DNA of 64,000 bases from Puccinia triticina (taxonomy: Eukaryota > Basidiomycota > Pucciniomycetes > Pucciniales > Pucciniaceae): positions 682,001 through 746,000 of the forward strand of contig NC_070565.1 of the NCBI RefSeq assembly GCF_026914185.1, read 5' to 3'. Positions 10,194 through 21,798 of this stretch are shown here, piece after piece (the first letter of the stretch is position 1; the number at the start of each line of letters is the position of its first letter). Position numbers and translations under genes: made by a program. Below the pieces are notes generated by a model that saw nothing but the letters and a program-made list of their open reading frames with translations, had not been told where the DNA came from and searched no databases.

Positions 10194-11939
10194 GCGTTGG
10201 GCCGACTATTGGGTGGGGCAGATGGTCCTGGCCAAGTGGCCACTGGAGGTAAAATTGCACCAGGATTCCAATGGTGCAACCCTCAATACCTCAATGTCAA
10301 TAATGAAGGAAATAGCATTTTTCTCCCAATGATATTCCGTATGCAGCTTGGCATACAGGACCTATACAGGCTTGAAGGGCAGTGGCTGAGATTCCAAAAT
10401 TGGGCCTGCCGGACCGCAAGCTTTTTCGCTTTTGCTGTACATAGCAAGGTGTGTCTGGCGCCGCTCGGCGCGCCGTCTGGTCCGATCGTGCCGCACGGAA
10501 TCCGGATACACCAGGAATCCGACGCGCATGCATATCCAAGTTCCAACTCGCCCCGCTGTGGAATTGCATGGATTTTTTCCGAGCCAGTGACCCACAAGTC
10601 GGCCGATTTTACGGCCCAACGGGATCTCGATGCTGGCCTTGAAAAGGCCTGCCCTCAGCCACTTCCGACGGCACTGCCCACCATCCACCCCCCAAGGCAT
10701 TCTCCATTCTCCTCCAGCGTCAGTCCTCCGTCAGTCAGGCATCACCCTGAAAAGCCCAGTCGCGGCCGCCGAACAGGCGTCCAGGCCGCCCGAGGATATT
10801 GTAAGAATCCATTCCATCCTTTTCTGGTCAGAGCGAGACGCTTGTGATGATAAACGAATAACATTAGATGACGAGTCTGAATGGTCATTGACCCTATGAG
10901 GATTCCAAATCGCTACCTTATCTACATTATCTGAACCGTCTTGCTCAGGCCTTCCTGTTCAAAGCTTTCCCTTTTCTCATACCATGAGTTGCTAACAATA
11001 GTCTTGACTCTCCATCTGCTTGTTTAGGTACCCGACTCGATATCGGTTCCGTCCCCTGTGATAGAGTTTATTGTCCCCTGTATAAACTTTGTACTGCTTT
11101 ATCTCGCTAAATCTTTGTTGTTACTTGTTTTCCTATGTTAGTTATTATGTTGCACTCAATGTAGCAATGACGAGGGTTTTTATTTTCTTTCCTTTTTGAG
11201 ACCTGGTGAGGTGATCAGGCAGTGGAAAAAGCCAAGGAGAGAAGACGCCATGCTCTGGTTATGGTCCAGCCGAGATATCTCGTGGCCCAATCGGCGGAGG
11301 TAGTAATAGTTCGTTTGGCCAAACACTCGTTCACTGAGTTGTGGCCAAGCAGCCTGGATCACAGCCAAGACGCTTGCGTTGGACTCTGGCGAATTCAATG
11401 CGATGATAGCCGTGAGTCCTAGGATTTGATGTCATGTTGGACGGTTACCTAGCATCAACTGCTGGGTATCGTTGGAAGCTGTTGTCCACCGCAGACAATC
11501 CATTTAAATGCGGCAGAGATATCTATACTCCGAAAACATGCTTCGCCGGTAGACCAAGAGAGTAGAAGCTCGAAGTTATGTCGAGTATGTAAAGAAATTG
11601 GCATAAGGCTTTGGGACTCTCAGGAAAGGATTATTAGAGAACGGATGCGGTGATGCAGTGACTGCCCCGGGTGGTGAACTGAAACCCTGCAGTTGTTGAG
11701 CTGCGATGTCCCCGTGGCACCCGCTCGGGTGAAGAGAGGCGTTTGCTGTACAAAAAAGCCTCCCAAGACGGAGAAACCGTGAAGACGAGCCATCGAGCGA
11801 TTCACGGGGTACTGATGGAAGAAGAATTTGTATCGGTCAAGGAAGTTGTGGGATGGTTTCGATTAGCTCACCCAGATGGAGCACCAGAGAAAGAATATTA
11901 TCGTGAGCAGACTTGTCCTCTTATAATTGACTTGGCAGG
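10194..11939. other. no supported gene
   Basis: The GC-rich part (10,430-10,800) has open frames on several strands at once, none with a recognisable motif or clear splice sites. The rest is ordinary intergenic sequence. A good intron end (TTGACTTGGCAG, ending at 11,938) directly precedes the start codon chosen for the next gene, so an upstream exon of that gene may lie here. Confidence 0.5.
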
Positions 11940-13166
11940 ATGGGGATGCCGATTGGAAAATCTCTTCGCAACTCCGCTCCAGATATTTGTGCCACAGCCG
12001 CTGGACAAATTCGTCAACGAATATACATCCATCAGAGGGATACCGATACGGATGATAATAATCAGTTGGAAGAGGACTACTGGTTACAATTGAAAAGTAT
12101 AATTCCGTACAAACTACGAGAAGTTATCTTAGCCAGGTTGTTCGAAAGGCTACGGTTATTATCGATCATGTTGAAACTATTTGATTCCGCTGAAAATAAT
12201 CCAACCTCGTGGTACGAACCATTCTTAAACAGATTGATCGAGGTCGATGAGCTGTTGGAACAAATCAATTCATCAACACTGTCAATCTGGACCACATACA
12301 CGCCCGAAAAAGGATCTCGAATTGACGACTGCGATGCAGAACATTTAACCCGTTTCAGAGCCCACAAGATTGAAGATCTTCTTGAAGACCTCATGGAACA
12401 TCAACTTAGGGATCTGTTCCGCGAATGCGACACCCTTTTCACCGGCCTCCATGCCGCAATCTCCTCTGATAGCGTGTCCTCGACTGACTTCAACCCCGGC
12501 CACATCATCGCAGACATCACCAGACGCATCCCGCTGATCGTTGACCGCATCAATCTTATGCATGAATACCTTCAGAGATCTATATGGAGCGTTTCAAAAG
12601 ATAACTGGAAAAGTCTAGCTAAGCATTTTGACAGCTCGTTGGTCACCTTAGTCGAACAGCCGATGCGCTTCGAATCTGAGGCAAAGTTTCTTCAAGCCGT
12701 CACAGCAGTCATCAAACTGGCTCGATTGTATCTCAGGAGACTTTCACGATCAGGCAATGATCGGCCCATATTTTTTTTCGGGCCGTCAATGGAACTGGAA
12801 GTTGATCGGTTGAAATCAGTCGTCTACTGTACCGATCAGGCTGACCGTTGGTTGCGGTTTTTGGCTGACGAAATCGCAAGTGAAGCAATCGATTTTCATG
12901 AGGCTGCGACTTTCTTAATCCATGTTATTCGCGGATGCTACCAATCCTCGGTCGTCTTGGAAAAGTATTGGGACTGTTTGCTCGAAAGTGACAATCCACA
13001 GCTGGATCGGGAAATGATTGCAGCCGCTCGTCAGTGGCTCAACTCTTGGACTCCCGCATTTACTGTCGCCGCTCGCATAGCGATGAAAGCCACTGGCCGT
13101 TTACGACCCGATCACTTCAATTTCGAACTTCGAGACGCTGACAACGACAACTTGCTTATGGAGTAA
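11940..13166 (+). CDS. hypothetical 408-aa protein, rust-type family
   Basis: I do not recognise a named domain. The frame is open for 408 codons with ATG at 11,940 and TAA at 13,164. The protein is soluble-looking, acidic and leucine-rich, probably mostly helical (for example residues about 40-80 and 195-290), without signal peptide or membrane segment. It ends in HFNFELRDADNDNLLME. Its general look, including a LVEQPMRFESEAKFLQAV stretch followed by a VIKLARLYLRRLSR-like helix, resembles large lineage-specific hypothetical families I associate with rust genomes; that is inference. The ATG sits directly after a good intron acceptor, so the true N terminus may be in an upstream exon that I could not place. 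Its last 45 codons and 3' flank are duplicated just downstream. Confidence 0.65.
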   Translation: MGMPIGKSLRNSAPDICATAAGQIRQRIYIHQRDTDTDDNNQLEEDYWLQLKSIIPYKLREVILARLFERLRLLSIMLKLFDSAENNPTSWYEPFLNRLIEVDELLEQINSSTLSIWTTYTPEKGSRIDDCDAEHLTRFRAHKIEDLLEDLMEHQLRDLFRECDTLFTGLHAAISSDSVSSTDFNPGHIIADITRRIPLIVDRINLMHEYLQRSIWSVSKDNWKSLAKHFDSSLVTLVEQPMRFESEAKFLQAVTAVIKLARLYLRRLSRSGNDRPIFFFGPSMELEVDRLKSVVYCTDQADRWLRFLADEIASEAIDFHEAATFLIHVIRGCYQSSVVLEKYWDCLLESDNPQLDREMIAAARQWLNSWTPAFTVAARIAMKATGRLRPDHFNFELRDADNDNLLME

Positions 13167-14127
13167 TTCAAACCTTATGGCATCTCTTGTTTTCATTTCC
13201 CAGCCTCTCAACAGTACTTTCATTGGTAAGAAGATGCGAATTTTTTTGTGTTATGTACACCCTTTATGATCTTCCTTTGGGTTCTTTCGATTTTTATGTT
13301 TTTTCTCCTCATTTGTTTCTTCAAAAAGCAATATACCATCCATTGGGGAGAATTTCGCACAAAGCAGATGAGCAATCCTCAAACTTGAAACTTTAAACCA
13401 CGCAAGAAAAATACAAAACTATTGCTCATGAGTATACAAACCAGGCCACCATGGTGGCTGTAGTTTTGGTACCACAGGTCAGTCAGTGTTGACCAAATGA
13501 CAGTGGTCATTGCCGGCCAGCTTCCTTCGTAGACGCAACCGGCGATGGTCCACAGAATTCCCGTAAAGACCTATTATCCAGAAAGGCTCAACTCTTGGAC
13601 TCCCGTATTTACTGTCGCGGTACCGGCCGTTTGCGCTCGGATCAGTTCAATTTCGAACTTCGAGACAACGGCAACGACAACTTGCTTATGGATTAATTCG
13701 AACCCTGAAGCATTTGTTTTCATGTCCCGGCCTCTCAACATTGTACCGTACTTCCATTGGTAGGAATATGTGAATTTTTTTGTGTTACACCCTTGATTCT
13801 TCCAAATAACTTGGGTTCTTTTGATTTGCACGTCTTTTCTTCTATTCAAAAAAACAAAGCATCATCCATTGGGGAAAATCTCGGACATACCAAAGAAGAT
13901 GAGCAATGTTACTCTAAACCAACCAAGAAAAATACAAAACGTATTGCTCACGAGTATTTAAACCAGGCCACCATCGTTGATGCTGGCTGTAGCTTTGGTA
14001 CTACAGGCCAGTCAGTTCTGACCAAGTGACAATCTTCATTGCCGGCCAGCCTCCTTCAGACGCAAGTGGCGATGGTCCACAGAACTCCCATAAAGACCTA
14101 TTATCCAGAAAATTGCACAAGAGGCTA
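13038..14127. repeat. tandem duplication of gene 3' end, two 545-bp units
   Basis: Unit 1 (13,038-13,584) and unit 2 (13,585-14,127) both run from GGCTCAACTCTTGGACTCCC through the stop codon and 3' flank to ATTATCCAGAAA. Shared blocks include GAATTTTTTTGTGTTA, AAAATACAAAAC and GATGGTCCACAGAA. Unit 2 has small deletions. Confidence 0.85.
13585..13696 (+). pseudogene. C-terminal fragment of the 408-aa gene
   Basis: This is the coding end of the upstream gene copied by the tandem duplication. It still reads toward the same C terminus (FNFELRD... then LLMD and TAA at 13,694) but lacks about 20 bp present in the parent around the Ala-Arg-Ile-Ala-Met block, and has no start or upstream exons. Confidence 0.8.
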
Positions 14128-15223
14128 TTTGTATCGAGACACCCTTCTCAGATTTTGATGGGACCGAGGAGTGCAGGCTAGCATGCTCAAAGAAGAAAAA
14201 AAAAGCAAGCCAAGACATGTCGCTACATATAGCCACTACTTTGCTACTTCATGGCGTCGGAAGTCCTTTATACTCCGTTTACACAAGCTCTTAATATTAT
14301 ATCGAATGTCCAGGCCATTTCATCATGATCACCCAGGATAAGACAACGTTTGACTCGGTCTTTTGTGCATCCACGATGATACAGTCTGTTGAAATACAAA
14401 CGAGCTTGAAATGTACCCTCAACAGCATTTCCTCCCGATCCATGTCATTATTCTTCTAAATCTAGATGTCGCAGCGACCAACTGCGCTTGTCTTTTCAAA
14501 TTTTATCTTGCACCAAATTCCACGGGTGTGGGCAGGCGTCTATGAATTGAGCTGTACTCAAATTATGGCGCAAATCTGGGAACAAGAAACGGGTCCATGG
14601 GCGCGACGTAGCCGCGAAATCCCTATTAACAGTAAGTGTTCCACGAAAGATGTGTCCAAACTGTTCCCCGCTGGTGACAGTGTGATTCAGGGGCCTCTAG
14701 CATTTCGCATCGTAGCACAGAAAAGTGTATTGAAAAAAGATGAGATGTCGGAGCTCACAATCAGACTCGAAGGAAGAGAGAAAAATTTCGGACCTGGCAC
14801 ACAAATCTCTCGTCGCAAGTGCAGCCAGATCATGGAAAGAGGGCTTCTTGCTGCGGACTTCGTCCCCTCCAGTGGCGGACTTTGACATCCTGCCGGAAAG
14901 GATTGGCCAGGCTCTGCCGGGTTTGCCAGACAATTCCAGGGGATATGAAGTCTCAATTTCCTTGGTAAACGCTGAGACGGTGTGGTAGCTGCCGTCCGCC
15001 CAGAACGGATAAGAGAGACGGCATCCTTCAATTCATTAAGTTTTATGGATTGATCAGAAAGTAAAGCCTCGATACATAACTTCGTCCAATCTGCAGAGCA
15101 CAAAGGGAAACGTGACTCTTTGTTCAGCGTAGAAGCTCAGTCTTGCGCTGTATGCAATCCTCAGTACTTTAACCGCGAAGCCTCCTAGCATTGCTGCCAA
15201 AGTCGGGCTCATCATTCATGAAA

Positions 15224-15255
15224 GGTATAAGTAAGCGTACGGTTCCAGCCGTGCT
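15224..15255 (+). promoter_or_regulatory. core promoter of RING copy 1
   Basis: GGTATAAGTAAGCGTACGG then TTCCAGCCGT lies about 110-140 bp before the start codon and is conserved in the downstream duplicate, where it reads GGTATAAATAAGCGTGCGG. Confidence 0.65.
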
Positions 15256-15366
15256 ACTACTCATCATCTCCCCAAACCCAGTGTCGATATACCCCCTTCC
15301 CATCTCACATCTTCCCAGACTCTAGCAGTTGCTCCAAAAAACTTCAGCCTTTGATAAATACACAAT

Positions 15367-15861
15367 ATGAACCAAGAGATCTTAGAGCCAACCGGAGAGG
15401 TTTTGTCCGACCTTGCGCATGCGGATGCTTTGGTTCTCCGGAGGATTTCGCAGAGGCCTTGCACCATCTAATGGAATCAGGTAAGCTACGCTTCCAGTAT
15501 GTGTTTTTTTATAAATTCTATGGACGATTCTGATTTCACCTTTGGGAGAAGCTCGGGCTACTGCCCTCGCAAAGCGAAGAAAGCAGGTTCAAGAGCTACT
15601 GAACTCTTTTCCGAACACGACCGCTGCCACTTTGACATTGAGCAACGATGGCACAGCTTTGGAATGCACAATCTGTGAGGAGGAGCTCTCTCAAGTTGGG
15701 CAAACAGTCGTTCAGCTCCCATGTCATCCAGCACATCTTTTTCACCGAGGATGCATTCAAGTAAGCAACTCTTTTAGCCCTAGCATCCATAGTCCATTAC
15801 TGATTTCAATACTTTTCGGATTTAGTCCTGGATAGAACTAAACACAAGCTGCCCCATGTGA
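15367..15861 (+). pseudogene. RING-H2 gene copy 1, inactivated
   Basis: This is the upstream member of the tandem pair. The homologous start at 15,367 leads into a frame that stops after 34 codons. The RING exon (about 15,550-15,760) is otherwise well preserved, with CTICEEELSQVG and LPCHPAHLFHRGC. The 65-nt intron 15,761-15,825 matches the intron of copy 2. In the last exon the eighth zinc ligand is lost: CPM is followed by TGA at 15,859-15,861 where copy 2 has CPLC. The RING cannot be completed, so the copy is probably dead, although its promoter still looks intact. Confidence 0.8.
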
Positions 15862-17056
15862 CGAGTTGTATTCCAACTACCACTACCCTCAAACTCGGAG
15901 CCCGCTGGTTGAATTGGCGGAGCGGCATTCTGTTTTTGTATCTCTTTCTAGTACGAACCTTTAGGGTACAATACTTTCTCATTTGGCTTTACATGGATTC
16001 TTAGAATAGTAGCAAGTAATGCAGATTGCCTTCGGTTAATATCGCGCAACAGCGCAAGGCACTCCTTTGACTTGATCCGCTTCCTGCGGTCTAGGCAGAT
16101 CCAATGACAAGATGGAGAAGATGAATATGAAATTAGGCTCAGCCTTTGTCGTGAGGTAAGAGACCTTGTGTTGAGTTGAAGACGACATCTCTCTTCTAAA
16201 GTTTTTTTGTCATTAGATCACGTTTTACATATTCAAACGTGAATAAATGTTGAAATATACCCTCAACAGCATTGCCTCCCAAATTATTATATTTCTCTTT
16301 CAATCCCAGAGTTGATCACCAACTGCGCTTGAGGAAAGAGTCTTTCCTTCCAAAAGTTGTCTTGCATCTGAATTCACGGGGTGTGGATAGTGGCGTCTAA
16401 GGATGACCTGTAGAGACATTATGGCTAAGAACTGGGAACAGACGGCTCATTAAACAACAAGAAGCAGCTTCATGGGCGCGGCGGAACACCGAAGTCCATA
16501 TCATCCTCAGAAGGATGTGTGCAAAGTTTTGCTCGCTCATACCACAATGAAGACTTATTACTTTAACTTGGCACACACGTCTCTCCTCCCAAGTGAGTTT
16601 ATAAATGAGTGCCTCCTGCCGAGACTTTGTACCCTTGAGCGCCGGGCCTTTCCATCCAAGGAAAGGATGGGCCAGGCTCTGCAGACGAGTCCAGGAAATA
16701 TATAGTCTCAATTACATTCGCGTCTTGCAGCTGCCGCCCGACCGTAGCGTATAGAGAAACCAGAGCCTTACGATCTATAGCTTTGGGGATTGATCAGAAA
16801 TAAAATCCTGGAAGTAAAATTTCACTCAGTCTGCTGAGGACAAAGGGAAACTAGAATTCTTGTTCAAAGCAGGCGGCTTGACAGCGGAGAAAGGCATAGC
16901 AACCCGCAGATGGTCTGGAAACTAGGCTTCAAGTCCGCGCCTTTGTCGAGCAAGCTGAGCCTCGCGCTGTTGCAAGCAGCAGCAGTCCTCAGCAATTCAA
17001 TTCAATCGCAAAGTCTCCCCTACGTGCTGCTGAAGTTGGGCTCAGCATTGATGTAC

Positions 17057-17088
17057 GGTATAAATAAGCGTGCGGTTCCAGCCGTACT
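17057..17088 (+). promoter_or_regulatory. core promoter of RING copy 2
   Basis: TATAAATA at 17,059-17,066 followed by AGCGTGCGGTTCCAGCCGT, about 140 bp before the start codon and conserved in copy 1. A pyrimidine/CCAT-rich leader follows, as is common in fungi. Confidence 0.7.
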
Positions 17089-17202
17089 GCTACCAACCAT
17101 CTCCCCCAACTCACAACCACTCTCGCCACCACCTCCCCATCCCATCCCCTCCCAGACCCTAGCAGCTACTCCAGAACTCTTAGTCCTTAATAACTAAACA
17201 AT

Positions 17203-17829
17203 ATGGATCGACAAGACCTGTTTGAGTTGGACGAAGAGGCTGAGTTGGAATTGGCGCCCGAAGGCGAGGCTCAGGTCTTGGCAGACGAGCACGACGAGTG
17301 GGCTATGCCCGCTGTCCCGGACGACTTCGACCTGGACACCACTTCTATGGAGAACCTCGAGGTGGGCGCGGCCTACCTAGTGGAATCAGGTGAGATGTCA
17401 CCGGAGGAAGCCGAGGAGGTCTTGGCCAGTCTAAGGCAATCATGTAGGTCACGCTTAGATCATGTGTTGTTTTCACGGCTGATTCTGAGTTTACCTCCCG
17501 AAAAAGTTGCCTTGGCACAGCGCAGGAGGCATGTTCAGCAGGCACTGGACGCTCTTCCCCACCCGACCGCCCCCACTGCGACACCGAGCCAAGATGGCGA
17601 ACCTGAGAGCTGCACAATCTGTCAAGAGGAACTCTTTCAAGTTGGCCGACCTGTTGTCCAGCTCCCATGCCATTCTTCCCACCTTTTCCACCAAGACTGC
17701 CTCCAAGTAAGCAAATCTTTTTATCCTCAATCTGGATTGTCAATGACTGATTCAAATTCTTTTCTATTGCAGCCCTGGATCGAGCAGAACTCAACATGCC
17801 CACTCTGTCGCGTTGTAGTCCAGCTATAA
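17203..17829 (+). CDS. small acidic RING-H2 protein, probable E3 ubiquitin ligase
   Basis: Three exons are proposed: 17,203-17,443, 17,507-17,706 and 17,773-17,829, giving 165 aa. The second intron (GTAAGC..TTGCAG) is certain from the RING alignment. The first (GTAGGT..AAAAAG) is supported by the intron at the same place in the upstream duplicate; if retained, the frame stays open and the protein is 186 aa. Residues 1-80 are very acidic. The RING-H2 finger has all eight ligands: C116, C119, C135, H139, H142, C145, C156 and C159 (C3H2C3). No signal peptide or membrane segment is seen, so it likely acts in the cytosol or nucleus, recruiting a ubiquitin-conjugating enzyme. Substrate is unknown. 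The protein ends six residues after the finger. Confidence 0.85.
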   Translation: MDRQDLFELDEEAELELAPEGEAQVLADEHDEWAMPAVPDDFDLDTTSMENLEVGAAYLVESGEMSPEEAEEVLASLRQSCRSRLDHVLFSRLILSLPPEKVALAQRRRHVQQALDALPHPTAPTATPSQDGEPESCTICQEELFQVGRPVVQLPCHSSHLFHQDCLQVSKSFYPQSGLSMTDSNSFLLQPWIEQNSTCPLCRVVVQL

Positions 17830-17950
17830 ACGCGATCATCGGGCTCGGAACTCTCCTGTTGAACCGGAGCTCCTGGCATTCCTTCCTTGTATTTCCTTGT
17901 ACTTGTATGAAATTTTAATGTACAATCGTTCTCAATCTGTATCTCCATTG

Positions 17951-19231
17951 GTCCTTAATAGCAAGGAATCTCAATCATTTTGCAACTCAAACGCGCGAGA
18001 GCGCAAGGCCACTTTTGTTTCTCCGCTTTCCGGGCTACATATATATCCATTGCCCATGTAGAGAAGATGAAGACATACATACAAAATGAGGCTGAGCCTC
18101 TGTTGAGATGGAAAACAGTCTTATGCCGTCCCAAAAGACCAGTAGCCTCTCTTTTATAATACCGTTACCATTAGATCACGTGCGCATGATGTTGCCGAGT
18201 TGGAGTCTTGAAGTCGGATGCTTGCCACGGTCGCGCCCCGCGCAGTCGCGCAGCCGCCTAGCTCAAACTCGGCGAGTCGGCTGGCGGGACCGGCGCTGCC
18301 CAAGCCAAATTTGAGGCCAGGGCTTGGGCTTAAGTTCAACCTGCTTCAACTCCGAGAACTAATTAGATAAACCAAAATTAAAGGCCAAACCTCAAGCGGG
18401 TACTTAACCTGCAGCGCCTGCCCAGAAGCAACAGGGCACCATCCCTGTTGCTCCTGGCTAATCAAGCTTAGCCTACTGAGAACACTGCAGCCCTGCTTCT
18501 TGATGGCGAGACATCTCAACCCGCAATGGCTTTTCAGGCGCGGAAAAAGACTTGGTTTCTATGTATATCCTGCAGTGCAGCCAACAGCCTGGCCGATTCC
18601 TACAAGCATCTGCGCGGTTCTCCTCAACAATCCTACTACAAACAGAGAAGACTTTATCTAAGTCTTCCAGAAGAGCCTGTCAGCCCTTGAGACAGTGATT
18701 CGACGGAGACATGTGTAGCCTCGCTCAAGGGCGGCTTACTGTCTGCCGTGTTCCTCTTGTTGGAATGACAAAGTAAATTCATCGAAGCATTTCGGGATAA
18801 ACCCCAGCTGATTGGAAGAACGTTATTTCCCAGGACCAGAACGGATTATCGTGTTGGGTCAAGTTTGAGGGATGTGATCCATCGGTGGTGTTGAGCCGGA
18901 ATCGCCCCCAGGCAGGTACCTCGGATACATCCAAATGTGCATCTTATCAGACAGACAGTGATATGATGTCTTTTTTGGAAGCTCGTGTTGGGAGCCATTG
19001 AACATTAGTGGAATATTGTGCCTACTCTGGGGGTAGTTTGAGGATCTGAAATCGTGCGACTGAGTCCGAGTATTTTAGGAGTTGAGTGAAAGTTTCTCGA
19101 AGCCAGGCCTTGCCGGGTGGCCCGTGCCTGGCGGGACGCGAGCGGGTAGCCCCGATGGGCGGCGCAAGAACGGCGGCGATCGAGCGCAGGAGAACAACAA
19201 CCCACTCACGAACACCATCAACCAGACAAGG
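17951..19231. other. intergenic; GC-rich patch and one strong hairpin
   Basis: No gene is supported. 18,180-18,310 is GC-rich. At 18,422-18,457 there is a hairpin with stem AGCAACAGGG/CCCTGTTGCT, a 6-nt loop, and CCAG/CTGG extending the stem past one mismatch. The last 200 bp form the upstream region of the CDP-DAG synthase gene; no clear TATA box is visible there. Confidence 0.5.
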
Positions 19232-21798
19232 ATGGCCAGGAGACCAACACCAGCATTCGCAAGCGGAGGATCCTTCCAGGCCTGTGAGTAAACTACCATG
19301 CACAGAAACAACAGAGGAAACTGCAGACTGACATCCTCAGCGCCAGTGGCAATCGACACCGAGGAGGACCAAAGCGAACCATCGGAGGGAGAAGCAGACG
19401 AAAACACCCCACCACCACCACCAGCAACAGCCACAGCACGGAAAACAGCCAAGAAAAAGAACGGGAAAACCAACAGAAACAAGAACTCAGCACTGACGAC
19501 TGCCACCAGCACGAGCACGAGCAAACCAAAACAACAGCAGAACAACCCATCCAGCAAAACAGCCACGCCACCAACAGACAGGAAAGAACAACCAAAGCAG
19601 AACCATGCACTCAAGAGCCTCACCATCCCACCACCAGCCGAGCCGATCGAAACACTCCCACTCAACTCCGACTCCACTCCGATCACCTCCCCCTCCATCA
19701 GCACCACCACCAGCATCATCACCTCGCCAAGCACGACCGACTACGACGAGCAGGAGGAACTCCCCCAGCCCGACGAACCCACAGCCCAGCACGAGAAGCT
19801 GGACGAGAAAGCCGATCGGGCCAACCCAGCCGACCGTCCCTCCGACCCCAACCCTACACCCACCACCGCCCATCACCCCTCGATCCACTCTCATCCGACC
19901 AAAAGCCCCCAACCCTCCCCCTCGCCCACCCCCACCCACCAATCCCACCGTCTCCCTAACCCTGCCGACAAAAGCCAGAATGAGCCCGCCGAAATCAGCC
20001 AGTTCGGCGCCGATCACACGCCCGGGAAGAAGTGGCAGACCGTGCTCACCCGGGTCTTTTGGAGCCTGGTCATGGTCACCGGCTTCATCAGTCAGTCTCT
20101 CTCTCTCTCTCTCTCCCTCAAATCGACCATTTTTCTTCTTCTTCTGACTGGGCCTCTCTGTATTTTAAGCTTTGATGGCCCTCGGCCACCTCTACCTCAT
20201 CATCCTCGTCTTCATCATCCAGCTCCTCGTCTTCCGTGAAGTCACGAATCTCTTCCAGGTCGGATACAAGGCCTCTGCCCGCGAACACGCTAAAGCCCTC
20301 CTCGCCCAAAACCATCCCCACCACCCGCACCACCATCACCACCAACAGGGGAGCGGCAGTCCGACGACGATCGTCAAAGAACGGAAGAAGGCCAAGGAGC
20401 CCGGCCACAAGAATCGATTCAATAAACTGATGAGTTGGTCAGTCCTCTCCTCTCCGACCCCTTACTCTAACGATATTCAACGAGCTCACGAAACGCGTTT
20501 TTTTAACCAAAAGGTATTTCTTCGGGGTGGCGAACTACTTCTTATACGGGGAATCGATCATCTACTACTTCAAACACATCGTGTTCATCGACGAGTATCT
20601 GCTGCCGTTTGCCCGGCACCACCGCTTCATAAGTCTGTTGATGTATCTGATCGGCTTCCTGGGCTTCGTCACCAACCTCGACCGCGGCCATCTGCGCAGA
20701 CAGTTCGGTCTCTTCTCCTGGATCCATATGTCTCTCTTGCTCATCATCGTCTTCGGGCAGTTCATGGTCAATAATATCCTCGAGGGACTTATCTGGTTCT
20801 GGGTCCCCGCTTCCCTCGTCATCATGAACGACGTGGCCGCTTATGTCTTCGGTATCCTCCCTCCTCCCCCTGTCTTCTTCCCATATATATATATCCGCAC
20901 TCACCTCCCTTACGTGTTTTTTTTAGGTATGATGTTTGGGAAACATCAGTTGATTAAACTCAGTCCGAAGAAAACCGTCGAAGGATTCGTCGGCGGGTTT
21001 TTCATGACCGTTATTTTCGGAGTCTTGGTAAACAAAAGAGCCCCCCGATTTGGTTTTAGGAAGGGCGGGTGAAATCTGACATGAATCTTTCTGTTTTGGG
21101 GGGTCAAAGTGGGGCAGTTTATTTATGGGGTGGAACTACATGATCTGTCCGGTGAAAGACCTGGGTATGACGGCGTTTTCGGAGGTGCGATGTGAGCCGA
21201 ACAGTGTGTTTAAATGGCGGACGATCGAAGTGGGTCGACTGATTGGGGAGGCGATGGGGATGGGGGGGATGGGCACGGAGCTGGTGGGCCGGGTGGTGCC
21301 CACGACACTCGTCTGGGCACCCTTCCAACTCCACTGTCTCGTCCTCGCTACCTTCGCCGGCCTCGTCGCGCCCTTCGGCGGCTTCTTCGCCTCCGGATTC
21401 AAGCGCGCATTCAACGTTAAGGATTTCGGTCATACTATTCCTGGCCATGGGGGGCTCACCGACCGGTTCGATTGCCAGTTAAGCCCTTGCTCCACTCCCA
21501 CCACATACATCAGCCTCCTTCTAAATCTCTTTTCATTTTTTTTTTGTGGTGGGGTGACAGGTTTATCATGGGCCTGTTCACATACTTCTATTATTCTTCG
21601 ATGATCAAGGAGGACGACGACGGGATGATTATGCGCTCGATCTTCTCGAACAACAAGGGACTCAAGTTCTCTCCCCACTCCTTCCTCCAACTCATCCTCC
21701 TCCACCTCGACCTCCCCCAACAGCTCCAGCTCTTCCATCTCCTCCAGGCCCATCTCGCGTCCCGCTCCCCCATCCCTCCTCCTCCTACAACCTCCTAA
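19232..21798 (+). CDS. CDS1: phosphatidate cytidylyltransferase (CDP-DAG synthase)
   Basis: The enzyme makes CDP-diacylglycerol from phosphatidate and CTP, the branch point to phosphatidylinositol, phosphatidylserine and phosphatidylglycerol; it is an integral ER-type membrane protein. Seven exons are read: 19,232-19,283, 19,341-20,090, 20,170-20,437, 20,514-20,851, 20,927-21,027, 21,110-21,477 and 21,561-21,798, all with GT..AG introns of 57-84 nt and matching phases, giving 704 aa. Residues 1-245 are low-complexity (Pro/Thr/Ser, then a His run near 310). Several membrane segments follow, with SPKKTVEGFVGG and the family signature near residues 598-624 (SGFKRAFNVKDFG, then GHGGLTDRFD). The yeast enzyme is 457 aa, so the extra length is mainly N-terminal. 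The start at 19,232 uses a first intron with a GTGAGT donor; ATG 19,298 is an alternative. Confidence 0.95.

Larger units (their letters stand above)
14390..17950. repeat. tandem duplication of a RING-H2 gene with its promoter
   Basis: Two units of about 1.8 kb, roughly 14,390-16,235 and 16,236-17,950, share collinear blocks: the GTACCCTCAACAGCATT start, CACCAACTGCGCTTG, GATTGATCAGAAA, the core promoter, and the whole coding region including intron positions. Upstream open frames in both units lie in conserved promoter DNA, not in genes. Confidence 0.8.

Noticed and set aside
10185..10847. 220-aa open frame and overlapping minus-strand frames
   Set aside because: Several frames and both strands are open at once in GC-rich DNA; no recognisable motif and no splice or promoter context. 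It also starts at the target duplication of the Mutator-like element.
14466..14885. 139-aa open frame upstream of the first RING copy
   Set aside because: It lies in DNA conserved between the two duplicated promoter regions, but the frame is not conserved in the second unit.
19075..19734. 219-aa minus-strand open frame rich in Val, Leu and Ser
   Set aside because: It is the shadow of the low-complexity N terminus of CDP-DAG synthase on the opposite strand.
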